The translations under genes were made by a program, and so were the position numbers. The notes below the pieces were generated by a model. That model saw nothing but the letters and a program-made list of their open reading frames with translations, ran no database searches and was not told where the DNA came from. DNA of 64,000 nucleotides from Amaranthus tricolor (taxonomy: Eukaryota; Streptophyta; Magnoliopsida; Caryophyllales; Amaranthaceae): the NCBI RefSeq assembly GCF_026212465.1, contig NC_080051.1, forward strand, positions 14,698,424 through 14,762,423, written 5' to 3'. Of this stretch, positions 1-11,520 are shown in pieces. Within the stretch, counting starts at the first letter, position 1. Each line of letters begins with the position of its first letter.

Positions 1-232
1 TTTTTTATTTTTGAATATAAAAGTTTAAATAAAGTTTTTAAGAAATATATTAACCATAAAGTATATTAATATGAGATCTTATTAGATTAGTCTTAATGTA
101 AAGTTTTTTCTCAACTAATTTTTATAATTTTTTATGATGCGTACAGCGTGTTTAAAAATATGAAAAGTCAAAATTTATTTTAAAAAATGTGCAAACAATA
201 AAATTAACAAACTAAAAGAAATAGAAGGAGTA
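1..232. mobile_element. Stowaway-type MITE, right part, cut by the window edge
   Basis: The right end reads ATAGAAGGAGTA, a worn form of the Stowaway terminus, followed by a TA target dinucleotide at 231-232. The inner block around 60-100 (ATTAATATGAGATCTTATTA and the following bases) matches the inner block of the complete Stowaway copy at 58,053-58,274. The left terminus lies outside the window. The family assignment rests on that internal match. Confidence 0.55.
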
Positions 233-1537
233 CTTTATTTATTCTTCTAAATTCCCAATTTAGTATACGTGACTCCGTATTTCCATGTAGTGACAGATCC
301 AAGATCTTAAAATACCAAAAGCACCATGAACAAAGTATTAACAAACGCAATATAAAAATACCACAAAATTCATTATTCAATTTAAAAATTTGAGGAAAAA
401 AATTTAATAATAAGTAAAAATCCATTAGTAGGATTAGAGCAAGACACAAAAATAAATAAATTTTTGCACTTCCACTAAATCTATTTTCAATTTATTAATT
501 TAAAACAACATTAAACGCAATTATACTTGAGCATATTTGATTAGTATAGGTGTGCTTATTATTGAAAACACACATAAACTTTTTAAAGCAATAAAATAGA
601 ATAATAATTTGCTAAACTCAAAAATATTTCTTAATTATAAATCTAAACTAATTAAGCTTATAAAACTACAAATATTCATATAATTTAATTAGTATTTTCA
701 ATATGGTCAATTTACCATCATATATTCAATATCTCACCTGAAAACAGGGTCTAAGTGAAATAAAATGACAAACAATTCATACTCGTACTCCCTTCAAAAA
801 ATAAGTGGCTATCGATGCATAATTATTTTCCATATCAGCGTAACCTTGATATTATTTGTTTAGCACTTTTAAGAGAAAATGCTCAAATTGATAAAGTCAA
901 TGACATTCTTTTTTTTTAAGGAATATAATGCTAACGAAATTTTAAAATTTTGTCCAAAAATACATTTTATGAAAATAAATTTCTCAAACAGTGAATAAAT
1001 ATGTTTTTTTTCCCTTTAAATATTATGAGATTGTCTTTCTTTTGTTCGTTGTTAGTAACATCAAACAAAGTTATGGTAAATTTTTTTCTTTTGTTCGTTA
1101 TTATAACAGAGAACAAAGTTTGACTTAGGATCAGACACAGAGACGCTTATTTTGAGAATTAAATTTTCCAAAAACTTATTTCTTTTTTTTAAAAAGTTTT
1201 ATTCTATTCAAATTTTCGTGTACTTGTATTGTATAAGGCCTCCAAAATTAAGGGGCTTGGAGAGGAGAAACATTGCAAAAAAAAAAAAAACAAAAAACAC
1301 TTAGTGTAAAATTAAGAAGACAAATGAAAAAGAAAAATATTGCGAATTGAGATGGACAAATGCAGTATATATTACACCCTCTGTTTACATCGAGTTTGCA
1401 CCAATTGTTTTGGTCTCTTGCATAAATTTTAGTCAATTCTTAGTTTTTTAACACTTTTGTTTAATTCTACTTTATATATTTAACTTATCCTTATTTCTTA
1501 TCCATACATTGTTTTGTACGTATTTATACAGAAGTAT
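233..1537. other. AT-rich intergenic DNA
   Basis: No gene is supported here. Open frames are short, AT-biased and without recognisable domains. The only structured part is 940-1180, which carries half of an inverted-repeat family also present at 2,185-2,535 and 54,893-55,366. Confidence 0.6.
940..1180. repeat. Partial copy of the GTTACTAAC foldback family
   Basis: It contains GTTCGTTGTTAGTAACA near 1,045, a second GTTCGTTATTATAACAG block near 1,095, and a terminal block ACGCTTATTTTGAGAATTAA near 1,145. The same blocks occur at the right end of the 2,185-2,535 repeat and at both ends of the 54,893-55,366 repeat. It looks like one arm plus the centre of a degraded foldback element. Confidence 0.45.
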
Positions 1538-1544
1538 AACTTTT

Positions 1545-1974
1545 AGGAAAAATTATCTAAAATAATTCAATTTTTTCATGAATTTCCTACAATAATTTTA
1601 TTTATTGATGAACTATAAATAATCTCAACTTTAGGGGTATTTGCCTTTAGTAAACTTGGTAACCGGATGACTTGCTATAATAAGCTTTAGTTTTTTAAGA
1701 AAAGATAAATTAAAATAAAATTTCGAAAAAAATATTTTTAAATGTAAAAAAAAATTCTGATTTTTTAATGTAAATTTTCAAAAGTTTTCTCTAATTTTAC
1801 ATTAATTTTTAGTTTATTTTTTCGGTGAATAACCTACTATAGCAGGTCATCAGGTTACCCACCTTTACTCAAGGCAAATACCTCTTAAAGTTAAAATTAT
1901 TCATGGTTACTCAATAGATGAAATTATTATAAGAAAATCTTTAAAATGTTATATTATTCAAGATAATTTTTCCT
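1545..1974. mobile_element. Foldback MITE, family M1, copy 1
   Basis: The two halves are inverted copies of each other over about 160 bp. Both ends begin AGGAAAAATTATCT read inward, and both arms carry GGTATTTGCCTT and a block reading GATGACTTGCTATA or GATGACCTGCTATA. It is flanked by a 7-bp direct repeat AACTTTT (1,538-1,544 and 1,975-1,981). No coding capacity is seen. The superfamily is unclear: 7 bp does not distinguish a worn hAT (8 bp) from a Mutator (9 bp) duplication. A related copy lies at 58,469-58,875. Confidence 0.65.
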
Positions 1975-2184
1975 AACTTTTAACCTATTGTTATCCCTTT
2001 CCTTGACTTGTACAACAATTGAAGTTGAGGAAACCCATGAAAATGAGGGAGTAGCCAGCTAGAGTAGTTAAATGTAAAATACAAGTTCATTTACATCATT
2101 CGGCAAGTCGGCCCACTGATACTAAATAGGCCCAACTTGGAATTGAAACTTGACGGGCTATTATATGAAAAATGAAATAAATAA

Positions 2185-2535
2185 ACTATTTTTAAAAAGT
2201 TAAAAAATAAGAGTCAAAATTTTTTTATTTTAAAGATAAACGTCTCTGTATTTAAGGTTAGGGTTTGTTTGCTATTACTAACAGCGAACAAAAAAAAAAA
2301 ACAAATTTACCACGACTTTGTTCATTGTTACCAGTAGCTTATTAAGATATTCATAACGTTTAAAGGGAGCAAAAAACCAAACAATAATTTTTTTTGTCTC
2401 TTCTAACGTTATGATATTGTTTTCCTTTTGTTTGCTGTTAGTAATAGCAAATAAAGTCGTGGTAAATTAAATTGACCTTAGACTCGGATACGAAAACACT
2501 TATTTTGAAAATAAAAATTATCCAAACTGAAAAAA
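2185..2535. repeat. Inverted repeat with GTTACTAAC-type core
   Basis: The left arm (about 2,205-2,335) and right arm (about 2,410-2,525) are inverted relative to each other. Each has an outer block ending near AAGGT, a TTACCACGACTTT block, and the near-palindromic core GCTATTACTAACAGC. The order of blocks differs between arms, so the element has been rearranged. No gene is present. It belongs with 940-1,180 and 54,893-55,366. Confidence 0.5.
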
Positions 2536-2792
2536 AAATTTTTAAAAAATTATTTTTGTTGTTTTTCCTATTATATTTCCTTTAGCCTATTCTAATGGAC
2601 TGTCAGAGGCAAAATAAATTAATGTGAGCTACTTGTCAAACAAGGTAAGTATAATATTTATAACAAGCACACCCTGGTTCTGGAAAAACTCCCTTATATT
2701 ATTCCATTGTTATCGATTCGCCTCGTTGTGTACAGATACATGAAAAAGCAATGCTTTTCTTTCAAGGGCTTGGGCTAATGGGATTACACTTC

Positions 2793-3060
2793 CACTACAA
2801 CAAAACTTGTTTTTAGCAACAACTTTTAGCAACGATTATATTTTTTTCGTTGCGAAAAATACAAGCTGTTGCGAAATCCGTTGTTGTTGCTAAATAATCG
2901 TTGCCATAAAAAGAAATAAACTTCCCCACCCCTTAAAATAATATCCCGGTATAACCCAATTTTTTGCAACAAACAATTTAGTTGTTAAAATTAAATAAAT
3001 AATTCGTAACTGTATATATTGTTGCAAAAAATATTTAAATATACAGATACAATAAAGTCG
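2793..3060 (+). repeat. CACTA left terminal and subterminal repeats
   Basis: CACTACAACAAAA is followed within 270 bp by several direct and inverted copies of short motifs: TTAGCAAC, GTTGCGAAA, GTTGCTAAATAATCGTTGC, TTGCAAC and GTTGCAAAAAA. In En/Spm elements such clustered subterminal motifs are the transposase binding sites. That role is inferred here. Confidence 0.7.
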
Positions 3061-3230
3061 TTGTGAAAACCCTTATACTAATAATTTTATTTTTTCATTT
3101 CCCTCTCAAATCAAAACCCACCCCTCACATTCCGTCCCCATTTCCCTCCCAATTCAGAAACTCACGAATACATTCCCCTCACAAACCCGATTACCTCACG
3201 AACCCTATTCCCGCACACCATATCGCAGCC

Positions 3231-3582
3231 ATTGCCGGAGTTTCAACCTCCTTCTGCATACCGGAGCGTCTGGCCATTGCACGCCGGAGTTTCAGCCTCC
3301 TTCTGCACACCAGTGCTGCCGCTACGCTGCAGCGTTGAACCGTTCAGCCACCTCTCAAAGAACCCACGACATGTAGTTTTTTTTCTTTGCCTTTTTTTTC
3401 TTTGAATTTCTTGTTCTTGTTTCTTGTTGATTCCCTCAATTTATGGGTTGTTCTTTGAATTTCTTGGGCTTTGTTGTAGTTTTTTTTTTTTTGCCTTTTT
3501 TTTTCTTTGAATTTCTTGTTCTTGTTTCCTGTTGATTCCCTCAATTTATGGGTTGTTCTTTGAATTTCTTGGGCTTTGTTGT
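3231..3582 (+). repeat. Two small tandem duplications in the CACTA leader
   Basis: A roughly 50-bp unit containing GCCGGAGTTTCA and CTCCTTCTGCA is present twice at 3,231-3,311. A roughly 105-bp unit is present twice at 3,372-3,582; it contains CTTTGAATTTCTTGTTCTTG, starting at 3,400 and again at 3,505. The copies are almost identical apart from poly-T length, so the duplication is recent. It sits where the 5' leader of the TNP2-like gene would be. Confidence 0.7.
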
Positions 3583-4851
3583 AATTATCAGATTATTATC
3601 AGATTACTTGCATTTTTTTATTACTATTATTTTCTGAGTGCTATTCACGAGGAATTAGCTAGCAGTGACTTGTGAATACGACGTAGAGTAGGAGGTGAAC
3701 AAGCAATTTTCTGCATCTTTACTTGGCAGGACAGCTGTTTTGATTGCTTGGTTAACGGATATCTATTTAGAGGTGCTTGACTGTTTAGATTTCATATTGA
3801 ATTGACTTCTTTTGTTGTCAGATATTGAACAATCTCTCCATTTTTACAAAGGTTTAGGCCTCCTATTTATAGAACTATGAGACCATCTAAAATTAGTTAA
3901 GACTAATGTTTTCACAACCAACAAAGAATAATGGCTAAAAATCAACACGTGACAAACATGTGCACGTTTTAAGTACAAATAGACAGAAAACAGAACACTG
4001 ATTATTCTGGTATGATATCAGTTGACCAGGGGACCTTGAGCTCCCTTTCTTAGTGTCTTAATGTGATCTTTAGGAGGTACTTAAGGTCTTGCTGGAAAGG
4101 TCCATGTATAGAGATTCCAAAACTACCCTTGGTGTCTCCTGGAATGCTCCGGTTGGCTCTGTGGAAGAGCTGCAAGGTACGCTGGTCAGCAGGTGGTGGC
4201 TGCAGCTCTGTTTGTGCTGTTTGAAGCTTCTGTTCTATTTGCTTGTTGTTAGAAGTCTTCTTCTGACTTCTCTTGGTCTTGTAATGCCTTTATGCTCATG
4301 TTTGGCCCATATTGGATACTAACATCATTAGTTTGTAGGACTTCCATATCAGGTTCATCAGGCATATTGATCCAATTATGGTCTTCAATGTTTGTCTTTG
4401 TTTGTGGTCTATTTATAATTCGATCAGGGATGATCGATTCATAGTTGATTGCTTAAGTTAATGGTCTTTATGTCAAAGGTGATTTGTCATGTATTGAAAA
4501 TAATTTCTAAGTTGATTTTTCATGCATACATTGGAACAAATGATAATCTTTGTTCTTGTTTTTATTGTTAATTGTTCTTCAAACAACTTAAAGTTTAAAT
4601 TCTCTTTCATATAGTGGTTAAATTGTTATTCAAGTTGTTAAAATTGTTCTTGTGTTTCTTTCAAAAATTTAAATTGTTCTTGTTCTTTTTGAATCGTTAA
4701 ATTGTTCTTCAAACAACTCGAAATTAAATTGTTCTACAAGTTGTTAAATTGTTCTTGTTCTTGTATTAATTGTTAACAATATTATAAGGAGTTCTTGGTG
4801 ATATTATTGAATGTTATATAATCTAATTACTATAAAGTTTAAATATAGGAA

Positions 4852-5613
4852 ATGATTTTGAATAAGGCATCAGTCAAAGTAAAAGATCGTTCATCTATTG
4901 ATTATGTAAATGGTGTTGATGAGTTTCTAAATTTTGCTATTTCCAAAGTAAGAGAAGATGATCGAGATAGTACTACTATTAGGTACCCTTGTAATAATTG
5001 TCACAATATATTTCTTAAAACAAAATGTGATGTAAGATTCGACTTGCTTAAGGGAGGAATGTATGAGAAGTACACTTTTTGGGAACTTCACGGGGAAGAA
5101 TTAGTTGAATCAAGTGATGGGGATGATGTTGATGAGTCAAATGACATTGATAGTGGTTTCACAATGTTGCAAGATGCATGTGGAGTTGGTGCTATGAATG
5201 TTGGGAGTGCTGAAGAGGCTTTAAATAATGTTGAGGAGTATGAGAAACCTAATGCAAATGCAAAAAAGTTTTTCAAACTTTTAGAGGAATACCAACAACC
5301 ATTAACAATGCATGGCACAAAAATGTCTAAGTTGTCATATATTGTTAAATTATTACATTTAAAGGTTTTGAATAATTGGTCTGATAAGTCTTTTGATAGT
5401 TTACTCCAATTAGAACGTCAAGGCTATGGCGCTTACCTTCCAACTTCTTATTACGGGGCTAAGAAACTCATTAAAGACTTGGGCCTTGATTATTATAAGA
5501 TTGATGCTTGTGAAAATGATTGTATTCTTCAACATCTAGATCATCTAGAGTGTGATCAAATCCATTTTTATATTCTTCAAAACTACGATCCACTTCTTAA
5601 GTTTGTCCAGTAA
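4852..5613 (+). pseudogene. TNP2-like CACTA transposase, N-terminal part
   Basis: This is a 253-residue open frame. Residues 1-85 match the transposase-associated domain (Transpos_assoc): an RYPCNNC zinc-binding signature and a WELHGE motif. Residues 155-225 match the conserved block before the catalytic domain of plant TNP2 proteins (KLSYIVKLLHLKVLNNWSD, then SYYGAKKLIKDLGLDY). The frame then ends after about 30 unrelated residues, exactly where the Transposase_21 catalytic domain should begin. Downstream, at 5,700, sequence resumes far beyond that domain. The several hundred catalytic residues are therefore missing, and this copy cannot make active transposase. The first ATG at 4,852 is a reasonable start because homologues begin close to it. 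Confidence 0.75.
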
Positions 5614-5699
5614 GCCATTTTTATTCCTTATGTTTAATTAGTTTGAATTGTATAGTATATTTTAGTCTATAGAAGCCACATTTATTTGTTTTTATATGG

Positions 5700-6633
5700 T
5701 GTCATAGAAAACATAAGTTGGAATTGGAGAAGGAATGTCCAAGAAATGTAGAACGGAGGCACAAAGAACAATTTTCCAAATGGATACAAAATCAAGTAAG
5801 AAAGCTTTTAAGTAATACATTGTAAATGGTTTCCTACTTAAGTTTATCCAATAAGCCATTTTGCTAATAAAGTATGTTAACATTTGTTCATTTAGGTACA
5901 AAAAATTTATAAACTTGGACGCTGTGATAAAGACATGTACAATTTGGTTTGTGGTCCTTCTAGAGTTGTAGGGCATTACACAACATATATTGTAAATGGT
6001 TTCCGTTTCCACACCAGTAATAGGTCAGAAAATAGGGAAACCCAAAATTCAGGTGTCATGGTGCGTGGTGATGATGCTTCAGATAAGGAATACTATGGCG
6101 TTTTGAGAGACATATATCAAATGCGTTATCCTGGAGAAAATCATGTATTTGTGTTCAAATGCAGTTGGTTTAATGTAGAAAACCTTGGTAGAGGGTATAA
6201 GGTAGATGAGCATGGTTTGATTAGTGTGAATAAGAATAGACTTTTAAAGTCGGATGATGTGTTTGTGCTAGAATCCCAAGTGGAGCAAGTACTTTACATA
6301 CAAGATGAAAACAATGAGAATTGGGAATTTGTTATAAAAGCACAACCAAGGGATTTGTATAATATGAGTGCTAGTGATCTAGATAAGGAGGGTATAGATG
6401 TAGATGCCTTTCAACAAGTAGAGGTGGAAGCTAATATTGAAGTTGAATATACTAATTGCGTACATACTGACAATTTCAGAGTTAGTTCGTCGTTGGCTAC
6501 AAATATGTTTATGGATTATAAAGGAGAACATGAAGTGCAAATGGTTACACAAATATTGGAAGATGACAATTTCATTAATGATGGTGAAATTGAAGTCTTT
6601 GAGGAATCGAGTGAAGTTGAAGAAGAAATTTGA
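5700..6633 (+). pseudogene. TNP2-like CACTA transposase, C-terminal part (DUF4216)
   Basis: Translation from about 5,705 gives a NPRN-like block (CPRNVERRHKEQFSKWI) typical of the border of DUF4218 and DUF4216. A probable intron follows (roughly 5,795-5,895), then a long frame to 6,633. The long frame carries the DUF4216 hallmarks NGFRFHT, QNSGVMV, YYGVL, VFKCSWF, GRGYK and PRDLYNM, and ends in an acidic tail. It is the natural continuation of the 4,852-5,613 fragment after loss of the catalytic core. DUF4216 has no assigned chemistry; in the family it is the C-terminal region of the transposase. Confidence 0.75.
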
Positions 6634-6820
6634 TTTTGATTCTTCTCCTTCATTATGTTATGTTGTACAATATTTACATTCACTACTATCTTTCTTGTTA
6701 TCTATATGAACAATTCGGCTACTATTGTTTATTTTTTCCGCTCTATCTTGAAATATATTGTTTATTGTTGAAGCTACCTTTTGTTTGATAATTTTGCAAA
6801 AATATCTGAATAGATAAAAG

Positions 6821-9089
6821 ATGGTTGGGAGAGGAGGGGGAAAGAAAATATGCAGTCGAAGTATTGCCCCCGGAAAACTTATGAGTCGTGTTCAAGCTAG
6901 TCGGACACAATTGTTTAGCAAGCAAAATGTAGCTGATCAATTCAATAATAGCTCTAACCCACACATCACAGATGAGATTGCTGATGCAGTTAGCAAAAGT
7001 AAGTTTTTTTTTTCTATTTCAATTCAAAAAATTTAAATTTTATTATGTTGAATTCACTTTGATTTTTATTGTCTTTACCCTTGTAGATTTGGAGAGGCAA
7101 CGAACAACTTATGAAGCGCATATAAACAAAGCAGCACCAACTGAATTGCCAGCAACTAAATCGCCAACAACTGATGCACCGACCTTGAATGACCATAACT
7201 TGATTCATGGAGACGATCTTCAAGGTTATGAAGAAACTGCTACACCAATCTTGAATGACCAAGCATCAGAAGGCGTCATTACCTTAATGGATGAAAGTAC
7301 ATTATTGAAAACTCGACTTTCATGTTTCTACTTTGTAATTATTTATATATTCTTGATTATTGATTAATGAGCATTATTGTAGGCATACTTGGTAAGAGAA
7401 AGAAAAGAAGCAACTTTGTTACTAGAATTGAAGTGGGCTTGCAAGTGAATGAAGCTTTAGATCCACAACCAAGGCAAACTATCAATCGAAAGGAGGTGGA
7501 GCAAGTTAATGGTGATGAGATAGATAGAAATACAGGTAATTAACAGAGATGGAGCAACTTTTTTAGATATTATTGATTATTGATTATTGATTATTGTAGG
7601 CATACTTGATACCTTTTAGCATTTGTATTATCTTAGCAACTAGTAAGATCAAAGGAAGAGGTAAGAGAGGAATGTATAAGAGTTACGTGGTTGACATGAA
7701 AATTAAAGGGAGAGGATCGAAATTGAAGATCACAATACCTGATGAAATTGACCGAGCAATTGGAGAAAATGCTCGTCACTTGGTTAATGAGTGTGGGCGT
7801 ATTGTGAGGACAAAAGCTCCCTTGAATGTGAAAAGTTGGAAAGAAGCATTTGAGGCAGCTGGAGAAAGTATGTTGAAGGAAATACAGGTTATGTTAGTTA
7901 CTAATTTCTTTATTAATATCAATTATTTAGCACTATAGTTTTCTGGTTTTGGTTGTACCTATCATCTTACCTTCTTTGTGCAAGAGCAGTTTGAAATTGA
8001 TAACTCTAGTGACTACTTCCGAATGTATGCATTTGTCTTGGAGACCATGCAACGTTTATATAGATTGTACAAGTGTAGGTTGCACAATTACTACAAAAGT
8101 GCGAGATGCGGAAAAACTAACGAGGAGCTCAAAAAGAATCCTCCTCTTGACTTACCCCAACCTCAATGAGAATATCTGATCAAGTATTACGGATCTGACA
8201 AATTTAAGGTATTTCTTTATGTACTATTTATGAACTATTTATGTAAGTAAACAACTCAACATTGACCCGATGTATATGAACTATGTACTATCTTCTCGTC
8301 AATGATGCCATTTAGGAATTACCAATAATATCAAGAACTTGATTGGCATCAACTTTTGTAATCATCATGCAGGTCATAAGTGAGAAGAACTCTAAAAATC
8401 GGAATTCTGACAAGAGAACTAAGCATACGACTGGAAATTTATCATTTCCTGAATCAGAAGATGTATTGGTAAGACAAACCTATTTTATTATGTTTATTGA
8501 ATGTAGTCTGAAATAATATCAATAACGTTGTATAATTTGAATAGACAAAAGAGAATGTTAATGTGAAGCTAACTGCTGATAAAGTTTGGCTTATCCAACA
8601 CACTCGTAAGAATGATCAAGGAAAACTAGAATGGCTCGATACGCGGTCAAAAGAAATCCATATATGTACAACAACCCATTATAACTATATTTTTGTTACC
8701 CTTGTATGATTTTTCTATTATAATATGCAATTATATATATCTTGTTTATGTAATAGGTGAAGTTGAAAGATGTTGTTGCATCAGCTGGGGATTCAATGAC
8801 ACAAGATGAAATTTTGCTTAGAGTTTTGGGCCAAAAGTCAGGGCATGTACGTGGAAAAGGGACAGGGATACGTGCATATTCAAAAGACAAAGCACAAATA
8901 GAACAACGTAAGATTGTGGAGCAACAACAAGAGAAAATTCAAGAGCAACAACAACAAATTAAAGATTTGATGGAAAGTCAGTTGCTACAACAACGACAAT
9001 TTGAAGAATATAAGGCACAACAACAAGAAGCAATTGAATCGATGAAACAAAGCATCTTACAACAGCTACAGAATAAAGAAGTTCAATGA
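6821..9089 (+). pseudogene. CACTA second gene, Transposase_24 (Ptta/En-Spm) family
   Basis: This is a multi-exon gene read in pieces: 6,821-about 7,000 (basic N-terminus), about 7,085-7,310, 7,383-7,540, 7,640-7,890 (GRGSKLKITIPDEIDRAIGE, the family signature), 7,985-8,220, 8,373-8,470, 8,545-8,665 (AGDSM-type block begins later) and 8,757-9,089. The last exon has GDSMTQDEILLRVLGQKSGH and RGKGTG, then a glutamine-rich coiled coil. Introns are short and AT-rich with plausible GT/AG ends. An in-frame TGA near 8,167 breaks the frame after LPQPQ, so the gene is probably dead. In CACTA elements this product is the regulatory DNA-binding partner of TNP2. Exon limits are approximate. Confidence 0.7.
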
Positions 9090-9210
9090 TTGTCATGAAT
9101 GCTTATTAGGTAAATGATGCTTTCTTTTGCATTTTTTTAACATATACTTAGGCTTACAACATGCTAAAAAGACATGTTTTTAATATATACTTGGCCTATT
9201 TTTTGCGTCT

Positions 9211-9508
9211 AATTAGGAGTATTGACGGCTTGTGTTGTAGTTCTAGTTACAATGGCAATAGCTGGTTGGCATTTTAGTCCAATTAGGAGTATTGGTGGCT
9301 TGTGTTGTGGTTTTAGTTACAATGGCATTAGCTGGTTGGCATTTTAGTCCAATTAGGAGTATTGGTGGCTTGTGTTGTAGTTTTAGTTACAATGGCATTA
9401 GCTGGTTGGCATTTTAGTCCAATTAGGAGTATTGGTGGCTTGTGTTGTGGTTTTAGTTACAATGGCATTAGCTGGTTGGCATTTTAGTCCAATTAGGAGT
9501 ATTGGTGC
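9211..9508 (+). repeat. 70-bp tandem repeat, four copies plus a partial
   Basis: Units start at 9,211, 9,281, 9,351 and 9,421 (each beginning AATTAGGAGTATTG) with a partial fifth from 9,491. Units 2-4 are nearly identical; unit 1 differs by about five bases. The array lies 120 bp past the stop codon of the second CACTA gene, in its 3' untranslated region. There are no spacers, so it is a minisatellite and not a CRISPR array. Confidence 0.9.
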
Positions 9509-9942
9509 TTATGTTGGATTTTGTTGTCATGGGTTCTAGTCTTTAGCATATGCTTCATGCTATGTTTGAGTTGGAACTGTGATGGTTTGATTGTGAATTT
9601 GATGCTAAATTCTAAATGCTTTCCCTATACACGTAATGCTTTTGTTAGTGAATATCATGCTAAATGCTTTGCTTATTATGTCTCAACAAAAAGTGTAGGG
9701 ATGGTTTGATTGTGAATACTCAATATTGGGGCTCATTTGGTTCTTAATTACTAACAAAATTATTTGGTGTAGGCAAGCATATCTTTGTTGGAAATTTTTG
9801 GTACTCAATGACAAAGTTGGTGATAACTACAAGCATTTTGGATGCGCGATGTTTTGGGTTATGAAGTAGCTATATGTGGACTTGTAAATTTTTGGACTTT
9901 TTCAAAGTGCCTATCACTTGTTTCAAATGTACATATCTCTTA

Positions 9943-11520
9943 AGTTCCACCCTCCTTTGGTAACGGGCAAAACTATTTGACTCCACGCTACCACAACTTT
10001 CCTAGATAACCACTCTGTACCAGTCCAGATGAAGGAGTGGCACACATCCTCCACCATTTAGATCAGCTTTTTAGGGAGGCAAAAAATTTGAGCCCAAAAA
10101 TTTTTAATCCCACCAATGATACTCCGGACAAGCTGAATCCTACCTGCGTACTAGAGCAACCGAGAACACTGAAACTTGACTCGTATATAATCTTGTCCAC
10201 TATCGGCCTACAATCTTTAGTATTCAGCATTTTTAAGTGCAGCGGTACCCCTAGATATATAAACGGGAAATCACCCTCTTCCATGTGTAAAAGTGGAAAA
10301 GATGTTCTTTGGTTTGCATATATCCCCCAGACATATAGACATTGCTTTTATTTCTGTTAGCTTCCAGCTCCGAGGCCTTAGAGAACAGGTCGAAAGTATT
10401 CATCATGGTACTTACTCACTTAGTACCTGCTCGACAGAACATGAGGATGTCATTAGCAAAGAGAAGGTGAGAAATATCTTCTTTCTTGCATCTTGGATGA
10501 TAGTTGAAGATTGGGTCATGGTTCATCTTATGTATGAGCCTTAACAAATACTCCATCCCAATGGCGAATAAGTAGGAGGAAATAGGATCACCTTGTCGCA
10601 ACCCTTTCTCGGCATCGAAGGGTTTTAAGGGGGTGCCATTGTTAGAATAGCGAAAGAAACCGATATGACATAGGTTTTTATCCAACCAACAAGTTTTTGG
10701 GGGAACCCCATCTCCTGCATAACTGAACGTAGAAGAATTCAATTAATCGAGTCTTAAGCTTTCCTGAGATCAACCTTGATCATGCATCCGGGGCTGTTTT
10801 TTTTTTTGCGCGAATAACCCTTTATTAGCTCCGCTGTCAATAGATTGCTATATGTCATTTGTCTATCCAGAATGAACCCTACTTGAGCTTAATGAATTGC
10901 CTCCCTGATCACCTTGGAGTGCAACCATTTAAGCTATGTTTTGAGATTTTCAGCCTGTACCAAAGTTTCTGCTAACCTATGCCTTTGGTTTTGATCTTCC
11001 GCGCATCTTTAACCACTTACAAGAAGTTTTGATGCTTACATAAGTAATTGAGGAAGCGGAATGGCTTTTTCTATAGATGATGCTGGCGAAACAAGGTCAG
11101 AATTAAGGGAGTGTGATCCGATAATTTAGCATTAGCATACGAACGTAGGCGTGACCGTGCTTGTCTATCCAATGCAGATTTCCAATAGCATGATCTATCT
11201 TGGTTAAAGTGCGCTTTTGCCCTTCCTCCTGGTTAGTCCATGAGTATTTACGGCCTTGATCTATGATTGGGTGAAGCTCCATGTCTTCCATCCAGTGTTG
11301 CATACCATAAAGCTCATAAGTTATCACTCGTGAACCATTCTTCCTATGATCTTCTCTGTAAATTGCATTAAAATCTCTTATGAATAAAAAAGGGATGTCG
11401 TAGTCTAACCTCCACAACTCTTGCCACAAGTCTCTTATGTCGCAAATACTATGAAGACCATAAACAAAGATTATATAGACGCTTTCTAGTGTATCAATGG
11501 TGGTGATACTTGTAAAATTT
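9943..11520 (-). pseudogene. Decayed non-LTR retrotransposon (LINE, L1-type) ORF2
   Basis: Read on the minus strand, the order is as follows. An apurinic endonuclease part (11,520-11,103) has VYGLHS, DFNAIYREDHR, KYSWTN and KIDHAIGN. About 360 bp of broken sequence follows. Then comes the reverse transcriptase (10,742-10,400) with GLRQGDPISSYLF and LLFANDILMF, where the catalytic FADD has become FAND. Then 10,284-9,943 has PFIYLGVPL and, in other frames, the zf-RVT-like FIWTGTEWLSRK and VAWSQ. Several frameshifts and stops and the changed catalytic aspartate show it is dead. It is cut off at its 3' side where the CACTA DNA begins, which is unlike the usual 5' truncation of LINEs. Confidence 0.8.

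Larger units (their letters stand above)
2793..9943 (+). mobile_element. CACTA (En/Spm) transposon, internally deleted and lacking its right end
   Basis: The left terminus at 2,793 reads CACTACAACAAAACTTG, the diagnostic CACTA end, followed by subterminal short inverted motifs built on TTGCTAAA, TTAGCAACGATTA and GTTGCGAAA. It contains two gene remnants in the usual CACTA order: a TNP2-like gene (4,852-6,633) and a Transposase_24 (Ptta/En-Spm) gene (6,821-9,089). No matching inverted terminus is found before the sequence changes to LINE coding DNA at about 9,943, so the right end is absent. The region 3,640-4,850 between the leader and the first coding exon shows no recognisable feature. Confidence 0.8.

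Noticed and set aside
3063..3338. 91-residue plus-strand frame in the CACTA leader
   Set aside because: Proline/serine-rich, built largely on a small tandem duplication, and no known CACTA protein begins this way.
9211..9508. CRISPR-like array
   Set aside because: Units are contiguous 70-mers without spacers in a eukaryotic transposon.
10037..10544. Plus-strand frames over the LINE
   Set aside because: Antisense shadows; the minus strand carries the reverse transcriptase motifs.
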